Of a DNA stretch of 64,000 nt, positions 15,201 through 23,003 are shown piece by piece. Position 1 is the stretch's first letter. Each line of letters begins with the position of its first letter. This DNA is from JBEBGV01 sp040081265 (GTDB lineage Bacteria; Acidobacteriota; Vicinamibacteria; Vicinamibacterales; UBA2999): contig JBEBGV010000015.1 of the NCBI GenBank assembly GCA_040081265.1, forward strand, positions 17,360 to 81,359, in the 5' to 3' direction. The notes below the pieces were generated by a model. That model ran no database searches. It had not been told where the DNA came from and saw only the letters and a program-made list of their open reading frames with translations. Made by a program: the position numbers and the translations under genes.

Positions 15201-15695
15201 CATTCGGTCAGACATCGCATGCTCTTGGTGCAGCAGACGAATCAGCTTGTACTGGTCGATGCGAAGGACGGCGGCGGCGGTCACTGCCGTTGCGCTTCCC
15301 ATGCGGACGGGCTGTCCCGCCAGGCCCCCTTCGCCAAGAAAGTCTCCGGCGCGGAGCATCGCCACGACAGCCTGTTTTCCCGTCTTCGAGACGACCGAGA
15401 CCTTCACGTCACCCGCCTGGATGTACAACACGCAGTCGCAGGGATCGCCCTGGATGAAGATGACCTCGTCCTTCTGGTACTCCACCAGCGTCCGTCCCAG
15501 TCCCGCTGAGCGGAGGAATCCTTCGACGTCGAACGTCCGGGAGCTCGGCGAACCGGAGGAAGACCGTCTTGGCAGACCGGGGGCTCCGATTTTCGCCTGG
15601 CGCAGGCGAGGCTTGGACGGGGCCCGCCCTACGCGCTTCAAGCCGCTGCCAGCAGCCGCCTGGGTAGCGAGGCTGGGACCCTTCTTCGGTGGCAA
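15102..15695 (-). pseudogene. Truncated Crp/Fnr-type regulator gene (no HTH domain)
   Basis: The cyclic-nucleotide-binding fold is clear: VEYQKDEVIFIQGDPCDCVLYIQAG, VVAMLRAGDFLGEGGLAGQPVRMGSA and AAVLRIDQYKLIRLLHQEHAMSDRMI. In full-length relatives the long helix and winged-helix DNA-binding domain follow. Here the reading changes to HVHDPRDIVRRW and runs antisense through the outer-membrane gene to a stop at 15102, so no HTH exists. Conserved sequence ends near 15200. The first 50 residues are low-complexity, include a half copy of the GTAGGGCGGG repeat, and start at a TTG without a clear Shine-Dalgarno. An 11-bp G:C tract lies just upstream. Confidence 0.65.
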
Positions 15696-15711
15696 GCCAC
15701 AATACTAGTGC

Positions 15712-15722
15712 GGGGGGGGGGG
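15712..15722. repeat. Poly-G tract of 11 bp
   Basis: Eleven consecutive G on the plus strand, in the 33-nt gap between the crp-like start (15695) and the stop of the next minus-strand gene (15729). Such tracts are prone to slipped-strand length change. Its position, 17-27 nt upstream of the crp-like start codon, is where promoter spacing would be affected. Confidence 0.8.
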
Positions 15723-15728
15723 CGCACG

Positions 15729-16370
15729 CTATTCTACGACCACCGGAGCAAAGCAGTCGGCTTCCCGATCTGCGCGAATCGGCTGCCAGCGGCTGAAGTT
15801 CCCATCGAGAGCGGCCGCCATCATCACGGGCGAGAGCGCCGCAGGATCGAAGAGCGAACCATCACGGCCGACAGCACGCAGCTGCGCCGCAACCTGCTCG
15901 CGGAACGTCGCAAACACCGGGACATCGAACACGAGGAAGTAGACGCCCCGCACAACTCCGGGTGCGCTGATGCGGCGCCGGGCCATGCAGAGGGGTTCGA
16001 CCCTGGCTGTCTCGAGTCCGGCGTCGCGGGCAGCAATGAGCAGTGCCTCCGGCGTGATCGCACCTGCCATCGCACGCTGGAACTCACTCCGCAGCACCAC
16101 CGGCATGGCGGCTGGCGGGTAATTCAGGGATTCCCCCATCCGGGCGAAGAGCTCACGTGACAGGGGCGGCATCAACCGTTCGCCTGGCGTCAGCGAGAGC
16201 AGCGCGTCGTGCTGGTTGCCGTCCGACGCAAGGGTCAGGGTCCATCCCGTCAGGTCTTGTCGGGCGATCGTGAACGGCTCGGTCCGCGAACTCTGCGCCG
16301 AGCGCACGAAGAGCACCGCCAGGACGCCCACGGTCACCAGCGCAACGGTCACTTTGAGGAGTGTTTTCAT
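15729..16370 (-). CDS. Hypothetical membrane-anchored or secreted protein
   Basis: 213 residues, not recognised as a named family. The N-terminus MKTLLKVTVALVTVGVLAVLFV is a signal anchor or signal peptide. The rest is mixed alpha/beta with the segments GWTLTLASDGNQHDALLSLTPGE and PEALLIAARDAGLETARVEPLCMARR, plus GVYFLVFDVPVFATFREQVA. There is no catalytic motif I can name. The gene is alone between the PBP gene and the crp remnant, all on the minus strand, separated from the PBP stop by 73 nt. Codon use and GC match the neighbours. Confidence 0.65.
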   Translation of the reverse strand: MKTLLKVTVALVTVGVLAVLFVRSAQSSRTEPFTIARQDLTGWTLTLASDGNQHDALLSLTPGERLMPPLSRELFARMGESLNYPPAAMPVVLRSEFQRAMAGAITPEALLIAARDAGLETARVEPLCMARRRISAPGVVRGVYFLVFDVPVFATFREQVAAQLRAVGRDGSLFDPAALSPVMMAAALDGNFSRWQPIRADREADCFAPVVVE

Positions 16371-16443
16371 CAGCAGCGTCGCATATCACTACCTCAACGC
16401 TGCCCGGGGCACAAGCGCGAGAAGCGACGTGCGCCGCTGGTGG

Positions 16444-18699
16444 TCACCGACCCCGCTTGAGTAACCGGGACCAGAACCCCCGGCGCTGTTGACGCTCGGG
16501 TTGATCGGGATCGGGTGCCTCGCTCACACTCGGCGGGGCACTGACCACCGTTGTTGCAGCCGAAGGTGACGCCGCGAGCAACTGCGCCGGACCTCCACTC
16601 GTCAGCGCCAGGGCCGAAGGCGCGGTGTGCCCATGCTCGCAGTACTCCGTGGGTTCCGTTCCATGTACGAAGTATTCGGTGTACACCGGCGAACGCCTGC
16701 TGAGACTGCCGTCTTCTTCAAACGTGATGACGTTCCGGCAGGCGTCTGTCGCCAGCTTGCCGGTCAAACGGCAAATCACCGCCCCACTCACCGTGGAGGG
16801 TGCCGCAAACGCCTCAGCCTTGTCGCCACGCGTCGCGGCGGTCATGAACCGACCCCAGAGCGGCACCGCCAGTTCTCCAGCGTAGCCATTCGCGATGATC
16901 GTGCGTGGCTGGTCGTAGCCCATCCACACACCAGTGGCAAGACTCGGGGTGTAACCGACGAACCAGGCGTCGTGGTAATCGTTGGTCGTGCCAGTCTTGC
17001 CCGCGGCTGGAAGCGTGAATCCAACGTTTCGCGCCTGCCATCCTGTACCAGCGTTGATGACGTCTGACAACATCGACGTCATCAGAAACGCCGTCGCCTC
17101 ACTCACGCCGCGCTCAACGTGTGGAGCAGCACTGAAGAGCACCTGGCCATCAGCAGTTTCGACGCGACGCACGAGGTTGGGCCGAGCCAGCATTCCGCGG
17201 TTGGCGAAAGCAGCGTAAGCACTGGTCATGGAAAGCAACGTCACCTCGCCCGAACCCAGGGCCAGGGACCAGACACCGGGCACGTCCTCAATGCCCAGCC
17301 GCTCGGCCGAGTTGATAGCCGCCGGTATCCCGATCTCCTGCAACATTGACACGGCTGCCCGGTTACTCGACGACCGCAGCGCCGCCCTCATCGTCATCGA
17401 CGTGCTGGTCGAGTGATCGTCAGGGACCCATGCACCCTGCAGCGTCATGATGGGTGTGCCGAGCGCCTGAATGATGCTGGCCGGCGTATACCCCTGTTCC
17501 AGAGCGGCGGCATACACAAACGGCTTGAACGCCGATCCTGGCTGGCGTCGTGCCTGAGTGACCCGGTTGAAGCGGCTCGCCTGATAGTCGCGGCCGCCGA
17601 CCATGGCCCGGACTTCCCCTGACCGGGGATCAAGAGCCACGAGCGCGGCCTGCAGGGGATCCGAACCCGCGGACGAGGCACCTCGCCGGCGCGCCTGACG
17701 CCCTTCGACGTCAGCGATCGCCCGCGTGACCTCGACCTCCGCGGCCTTCTGCATCTCTAAATCGAGCGTCGTGTAGACCCGCAAGCCGCCTTCGGAGACC
17801 CGCTCCCAGCCGAACTGGCGGACCAGTTGCCTGCGAACCTCCTCCTTGAAGTACTGGCCGTAGGCATCCTCCCCACGAAGGGCATCCACGAGCGTGGGCT
17901 GGCTGCGAACCGACTTCTCGTAGGTGAACTCATCAAGGGCGTGGGTTTCGCGCATCGCCCGTAGCACCGCGTTGCGCCGTGACACGGCCCGCTCCAGGCT
18001 TACCGTTGGCGCGGTGGTCGACGGCGCCTTCACGAGTCCGGCAAGCAGCGCTGCCTCAGCGGGATCCAGATCGACAGCGTGCTTTCCGAAGTAACCGAGG
18101 GACGCCGCTTCGGCGCCATACAGCCCAGCACCGAAGTAGACCTTGTTCAGATACAGCTCGAGGATTTCGTCCTTGGTGAAGGCGCTCTCAATCCTGGCAG
18201 CAACGACGACTTCTTTGAGCTTGCGAATGAGGGTCTTCTCGCGGGTCAGCAGGCTTTGCCTGGCAAGCTGCTGCGTGATCGTGCTGGCGCCCTGAGTGCC
18301 CCAGCCGTCCCGGACATTCATCCACGCCGCACCGGCGATGCGGACAACGTCAATGCCCTGGTGGTCGTAGAAGCGCTGGTCCTCGATCGCGAGAACCGCC
18401 TGGACCAGGTGCGGCGACACACGCGAGAGGGGGACGTCGATGCGCTGTTCTTTGAAAATCGAGGAAAACTGACGACCGCGGACATCGTAGAGCGTGGTGG
18501 ACTGCGCCATCGTGCCGATGCTGCGAACCGCGGCAGCATCGGGCAGCCCGGAAACCACTCGCGTAATCACCCAACCGCCCAGTCCGACCGCGGACGCCAC
18601 CAGGAGGGCACATGCTCCGATGACGCTGGCAAACATCCGGGGATGGCTTCGGGAGGCAACGCGCAGCTGGTCGAGAGATGAACTCAGCACGGTCCGCAA
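16444..18699 (-). CDS. Class A penicillin-binding protein (PBP1A-type)
   Basis: 751 residues; a bifunctional peptidoglycan glycosyltransferase/transpeptidase in the inner membrane. A cytoplasmic tail is followed by a membrane helix (about 24-50). The GT51 domain has EDQRFYDHQG (106-115, catalytic Glu), GASTITQQLARQ and RKLKEVVVAARIE. The transpeptidase domain has the acyl-enzyme SxxK as SAFK (near 388), SSN (near 445) and KTGTT (near 568). The C-terminal tail is Ser/Pro-rich and ends in basic residues (RRGFWSRLLKRGR). The start at 18699 is TTG; GTG at 18690 is an alternative. The gene is monocistronic and divergent from the small peptide gene at 18888. Confidence 0.93.
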   Translation of the reverse strand: MRTVLSSSLDQLRVASRSHPRMFASVIGACALLVASAVGLGGWVITRVVSGLPDAAAVRSIGTMAQSTTLYDVRGRQFSSIFKEQRIDVPLSRVSPHLVQAVLAIEDQRFYDHQGIDVVRIAGAAWMNVRDGWGTQGASTITQQLARQSLLTREKTLIRKLKEVVVAARIESAFTKDEILELYLNKVYFGAGLYGAEAASLGYFGKHAVDLDPAEAALLAGLVKAPSTTAPTVSLERAVSRRNAVLRAMRETHALDEFTYEKSVRSQPTLVDALRGEDAYGQYFKEEVRRQLVRQFGWERVSEGGLRVYTTLDLEMQKAAEVEVTRAIADVEGRQARRRGASSAGSDPLQAALVALDPRSGEVRAMVGGRDYQASRFNRVTQARRQPGSAFKPFVYAAALEQGYTPASIIQALGTPIMTLQGAWVPDDHSTSTSMTMRAALRSSSNRAAVSMLQEIGIPAAINSAERLGIEDVPGVWSLALGSGEVTLLSMTSAYAAFANRGMLARPNLVRRVETADGQVLFSAAPHVERGVSEATAFLMTSMLSDVINAGTGWQARNVGFTLPAAGKTGTTNDYHDAWFVGYTPSLATGVWMGYDQPRTIIANGYAGELAVPLWGRFMTAATRGDKAEAFAAPSTVSGAVICRLTGKLATDACRNVITFEEDGSLSRRSPVYTEYFVHGTEPTEYCEHGHTAPSALALTSGGPAQLLAASPSAATTVVSAPPSVSEAPDPDQPERQQRRGFWSRLLKRGR

Positions 18700-18887
18700 T
18701 CCCAGAGACCTTCCGCAACGGTTGTGCCACGGGGGGGCGTGTCTCGGTCTGCCGTGTCACAGGGGTGGGCGCCGCCGATCGTCCATTCAGGCAAGGACCC
18801 ATGCAATTTTGCCCGCCGGGCGACCCGGGATACGATCGGGAATACGTTTGACCCGGGACCTACCTCATCTTTCGTAGAAGGACCTCG

Positions 18888-18974
18888 ATGGACTCTGATT
18901 TTGGACTGCTCTGGATTCCTGCCGGCTTCATGTTCATCCTGCTCTCGGTGATGGCACTCTTCCTGACCGTGTAA
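18888..18974 (+). CDS. 28-residue single-span membrane peptide
   Basis: A very short gene: ATG at 18888, TAA at 18972-18974. It begins MDSDFGLLWIP, continues as one uninterrupted hydrophobic helix and ends MALFLTV. AGAAGGA lies about 6 nt before the ATG, and a strong intrinsic terminator follows 33 nt after the stop, so this is a self-contained transcription unit. A TTGCCC/TACGAT pair near 18809-18836 could be the promoter. There are two acidic residues at the N-terminus and no positive charge. No family is recognised. Its length, Shine-Dalgarno and terminator argue for a real small protein, possibly a partner of the divergently transcribed PBP or of another membrane complex. Confidence 0.6.
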   Translation: MDSDFGLLWIPAGFMFILLSVMALFLTV

Positions 18975-19006
18975 GCGTTCACGGACTCATCGGTTCTAAC
19001 ACTCAG

Positions 19007-19031
19007 AAGGCGCCCTCCAGGGCGCCTTTTT
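19007..19031 (+). terminator. Intrinsic terminator after the small membrane peptide
   Basis: A 9-bp stem AAGGCGCCC/GGGCGCCTT with loop TCCA, followed by a T-run (TTTTTC). It is oriented to end transcription of the 18888-18974 gene. Confidence 0.85.
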
Positions 19032-19165
19032 CGTTTCTCAGCCCCCTCGGCCGGGGTGGGGAATTTTTGACGCTAGCCCCACCGGACCCGCTGCTATCGT
19101 TCCAGCGTCTGCCTTCAGGTCCCGGTCGTTGCCCCCCCTCGACTCCGGCGCCGCGCAGCCCCGAC

Positions 19166-22100
19166 ATGACTCGCGTAAAGGTCTCATCCGTACTGAGTTG
19201 CGCTCTGCTGGCGTGCTTCGTCACGCTCTTTGACGCCACCCTTCTGGCGCAGGGCACAGGACCCGACGCCCCGGTGCTCCTGACGCCCGCCAATGGGGCG
19301 GTCGGCGTGTCCACCATGCCGACCCTCGGGGCCTACGTTTCGGATCCAGACGGCGGCATCCTCACCGCCCAGGTCTCCCTGCGACGGGTCACCGCGGAAG
19401 AGTTCACGATCATCGCGCTGCCCGACACTCAGTACTACTCACAGAGTTACCCTGCAACGTTCACGGCGCAGACACAGTGGATCGTCAATAACCGCCAGGC
19501 ACGCAACATTGTCTTCGTGACGCACGAAGGCGATATCGTCCAGAACGCGGGTTCGGCGGCAGAGTGGCAGCGCGCCGATACCAGCATGAAACTGCTCGAG
19601 GTTGCTGGTATTCCGTTTGGCGCCGCTCCCGGGAACCACGACCAGCCCACGACTCTCTACAACCAGTACTTCGGGGTCAGCCGCTACCAGGGACGGTCCT
19701 ATTACGGCGGGAATTACCAGACCAACAACGACAACAACTATCAGCTGTTCTCCGGCGGCGGGATGGACTTCGTCATCCTCCACCTGGACTACTGCCCCCC
19801 CGCGGCCGTGGTGACGTGGGCATCGTCGATCCTGCAGTCATTTCCTGATCGGATCGGGATCGTGACCACACACGCGTTGCTGGACGGATCCGGGAATCGC
19901 AAGGCGGGCGGTTGTGTGACCCAGTATCTGTGGGACGGCCTTGCAGTGCCGAACCCCAACCTGCGGTTCATGCTCGCAGGTCACATCAGCAATGAGTCCA
20001 GGCGCACCGACAGCGTCAACGGACGGACCGTCCATCAGATGCTGGCCGACTATCAGGAACGAACCAACGGTGGCAACGGCTGGCTGCGAATTCTTCGCTT
20101 CGTCCCTGCAGACAACAAGGTTTACGTCCAGACCTACTCACCGACGTTGGGAACGTTCGAGACGGACGCGAACAGCCAGTTCTCACTCGACTTCACCATG
20201 TCGAGCTCGTTCCAGAACGTCGGCAGCGTCAACCTGCTCGAAGGATCGGACGCCGAGATCATACCCACGGTGCTGTCGCCGTTCACGACTTACGAATGGC
20301 GGATGACTGTCACCAACGGCCAGGGGCAGAGCCGTACGGGCCCGACGTGGACGTTCACGACCGGCGCAGGAAACGGCGCAACCAATCAGCCGCCCGTCGC
20401 GACCGCGCAGTCGGTGACTGTGCCTGAGGACGCCTCTACCTTCGTGACGCTTTCGGGCAGCGATCCCGACAACAACCCGCTGACATTCACCATCGTGACG
20501 GGACCCACCCACGGCACGCTCACCGGCACCGCGCCGAACCTGACCTACATACCCGCAGCCAACTACTTCGGTGGAGACACTTTTTCCTTCCGCGTGAGTG
20601 ACGGGCAATTGAGCAGTGCGGTCGAGACAGTCTCAATCACCGTTCAGTCCGTCAATGATCAGCCCACGGCAAGCGGCGAGGCCCACACCGTCCAGTCAGG
20701 AAACACCCTCACGGTTGCTGCGCCCGGGGTCTTGAGCAACGACACCGACATCGACGGTCCGAGCTTGACGGCAGTCCTGGCCACGGGTCCGACCCAGGGA
20801 ACGCTCACGTTGAACGCGAATGGTTCGTTCACCTACACGCCGGCACCTGGCTATGTCGGGACGGACACGTTCACGTACACGGCGGCAGACGGCCTGACCG
20901 TGTCGTCACCCGCCACGGTGACGTTCACGATCACACCCCCGGCCGGTTCAGGCAACGTCAGGGCAATCACCTTCGAGGGCGGCGCACTCATCCACGCCAC
21001 CAGTGGCGCCGATGCAACCAGCGGTACGGTCTCCCTCGAGACCGCGGCACCGCTGAAAGGCAGCTATGCCGCCCGCGTCGCTACCAAGTCCTCCTATCTC
21101 GAAGAGAACTTCACGGCGGCCTCGGATCTGTACGTCAGCTTCTACCTGCGGCTGAGCGCACTCCCGTCAAGCGATGTCCAGCTGCTCCGAATCATGAATG
21201 GCAGCAGCCAGGTCGGGACCTTCGTACTGCGTAGCGGAGGACAGCTCCGGCTTCGCAACAACAGCAGCACGATTGGCTCGGACTCTGCCGCGCTGACGGT
21301 TGGTCAGCTCTACAGGGTCGGCATTCACCAGCGCGCAAAGACCGGCAGCTCAAACAATGGAGTCCTCGAAGGGTTCCTCGCCAGCGGAGACACCGCGTTC
21401 GGTGCAGCATTCGCCAGCTCGAACACCGGGAGCTGGTCAACCAGCGCCACGCAGCTCCGACTTGGCACCATCACCTCGGTTCTCGTCAATCTGGTCCTCG
21501 ACGACATCAAGCTGGACAACACCCTCATGCCCGCGCCAGTGGCCGGTCCGCTCGCCCCAACGGGACTGACGGCCCTTGCGCCAACAGCGGCCGCGGTTGA
21601 CCTGTCGTGGAGCGATGTGTCTTCCGACGAGACAGCGTTTCGCATCGAGCGGGCCGGCAGCTCGAATGTCTTTGCCGAGATCGCAACGGTTGCGTCTGGC
21701 GCCACCGTCTACACCGACACCACGGTGGTTCCAGGTGCCCTGTACAACTATCGCGTCAGGGGCGATAACGCTGGCAACCTGGGGCTGTACTCCCCCGTCG
21801 CCACCGTTGCCACGCCGGAGGTCCCACCCCAGGCTCCGATCGATCTGAACGCGGTCGGGTCATCGAGCGCCGTCCAGCTGTCGTGGACCGACACAGCGAC
21901 GAACGAATCCTCATTCTCGGTCGAGCGGGCCGAGGGCAGCGGCGACTTCGTTGAGATCGCCGTGTTGGCGGCCAACGCGATCAGTCACTCGGACACCACC
22001 GTATCGCCGACAACGGCGTATACGTATCGCGTTCGTGCTCGCAATTCCGCAGACTACTCGTCGTTCTCCAACTCGGCCTCGGTCGTGATCCCGTTGCCAC

Positions 22101-22960
22101 CGGTACCGCCACTTGCGCCGACAGACCTGAACGCGATCGCCACATCTCCTGCTCAGATTGAGCTTTCCTGGACCGACAACTCAGGGACCGAGTCCCTCTT
22201 CCGAATCGAGCGCGCCGGCACCAACGGGATCTTTGCCGAGGTCGCAACCGTCCCGCTCGACGTGGCCATCTACACGGACACAACGGTGGCACCGGCAACG
22301 ACCTACACCTACCGGGTGCGGGCAACCAACGCCGAAGCGGCATCCGGCTACTCGAATACTTCCACTGTCACGACGCCACCTGCCCCTGGGCAGACCTTGA
22401 AGTTGATGACCTTCGAGAACGGTGCGGTCACCGACCCACTCACCGGGGCGGACGCGGTCAGCGGGACGGTCACCTTCGAGACAGCCGCTCCGCTGCGGGG
22501 TACCCGTTCGGCAAAGATCACTGGGTCGGCCTACCTGCAGGAGGACGTCACGGCCAGCGCCGACCTGACCGTGACCTTCTACCTGCGGCTGACCACCGCA
22601 CCCTCTTCGGATGTCCGACTCGCGTTCTTGTCGAACTCCGGGACCTCGGTCGGTGCGCTATTCCTCCTGTCAACGGGGCAGTTGCGCCTCAAGGTGGGCA
22701 GCACGACCATAGGACTGGATTCGGCTCCGCTGGTTGTCGGCACCACCTACCGGGTCAGTCTTCACCAGCGGCAAGCCGTCGGTGCCACACCTCGCTTGAT
22801 GGAAGCATTCGTGGCGACGGGGGACAATGCGTTCGGAGCGCCGTTTGCGTCGTCTGAGACAAACTCGTGGTCCGGAAATGCAGACCGCCTCAGGCTGGGG
22901 GGCACCAACGGATCGGTCTCGGTCGTCGTCGACGATGTGACCCTGGTAGCCGCACCGTAA
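19166..22960 (+). CDS. Large secreted metallophosphoesterase with cadherin-like, FN3 and LamG-like modules
   Basis: About 1264 residues, extracellular. Signal peptide (ATG 19166), then an Ig-like segment (PVLLTPANGAVGVSTMP). A calcineurin-type phosphoesterase follows with ALPDTQYY, EGDIVQNAG, APGNHDQ, VTTHALLD and AGHISNE. Two cadherin/VCBS-like tandem domains come next (NQPPVATAQSVTVPEDA, and VLSNDTDIDG with GTDTFTYTAADG). Then a LamG-like sandwich (AITFEGGALIHATSGADA), three FN3 domains (each with SWxDxSxxExxFRIERAG and YxYRVRAxNxA), and a second LamG-like sandwich that duplicates the first. It could hydrolyse extracellular phosphomonoesters or diesters while binding polysaccharide or cell wall. 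The upstream extension to 19067 lacks a signal peptide and overlaps the terminator region, so it was discarded. Confidence 0.85.
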   Translation: MTRVKVSSVLSCALLACFVTLFDATLLAQGTGPDAPVLLTPANGAVGVSTMPTLGAYVSDPDGGILTAQVSLRRVTAEEFTIIALPDTQYYSQSYPATFTAQTQWIVNNRQARNIVFVTHEGDIVQNAGSAAEWQRADTSMKLLEVAGIPFGAAPGNHDQPTTLYNQYFGVSRYQGRSYYGGNYQTNNDNNYQLFSGGGMDFVILHLDYCPPAAVVTWASSILQSFPDRIGIVTTHALLDGSGNRKAGGCVTQYLWDGLAVPNPNLRFMLAGHISNESRRTDSVNGRTVHQMLADYQERTNGGNGWLRILRFVPADNKVYVQTYSPTLGTFETDANSQFSLDFTMSSSFQNVGSVNLLEGSDAEIIPTVLSPFTTYEWRMTVTNGQGQSRTGPTWTFTTGAGNGATNQPPVATAQSVTVPEDASTFVTLSGSDPDNNPLTFTIVTGPTHGTLTGTAPNLTYIPAANYFGGDTFSFRVSDGQLSSAVETVSITVQSVNDQPTASGEAHTVQSGNTLTVAAPGVLSNDTDIDGPSLTAVLATGPTQGTLTLNANGSFTYTPAPGYVGTDTFTYTAADGLTVSSPATVTFTITPPAGSGNVRAITFEGGALIHATSGADATSGTVSLETAAPLKGSYAARVATKSSYLEENFTAASDLYVSFYLRLSALPSSDVQLLRIMNGSSQVGTFVLRSGGQLRLRNNSSTIGSDSAALTVGQLYRVGIHQRAKTGSSNNGVLEGFLASGDTAFGAAFASSNTGSWSTSATQLRLGTITSVLVNLVLDDIKLDNTLMPAPVAGPLAPTGLTALAPTAAAVDLSWSDVSSDETAFRIERAGSSNVFAEIATVASGATVYTDTTVVPGALYNYRVRGDNAGNLGLYSPVATVATPEVPPQAPIDLNAVGSSSAVQLSWTDTATNESSFSVERAEGSGDFVEIAVLAANAISHSDTTVSPTTAYTYRVRARNSADYSSFSNSASVVIPLPPVPPLAPTDLNAIATSPAQIELSWTDNSGTESLFRIERAGTNGIFAEVATVPLDVAIYTDTTVAPATTYTYRVRATNAEAASGYSNTSTVTTPPAPGQTLKLMTFENGAVTDPLTGADAVSGTVTFETAAPLRGTRSAKITGSAYLQEDVTASADLTVTFYLRLTTAPSSDVRLAFLSNSGTSVGALFLLSTGQLRLKVGSTTIGLDSAPLVVGTTYRVSLHQRQAVGATPRLMEAFVATGDNAFGAPFASSETNSWSGNADRLRLGGTNGSVSVVVDDVTLVAAP

Positions 22961-23003
22961 CGGCGCTGAAGCGCGTGTGGTACGCTGACTCTCCGCCACA
23001 CAC

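Noticed and set aside
15102..15509. Genuine C-termini for the outer-membrane and Crp-type proteins across the overlap
   Set aside because: Each tail is simply the antisense of the other gene and shows no family similarity, so the overlap is treated as a deletion artefact.
21570..22390. Repetitive stretch that could be mistaken for a repeat array or CRISPR
   Set aside because: The periodicity is that of coding FN3 domains of about 90 codons; there are no identical short repeats with unique spacers.
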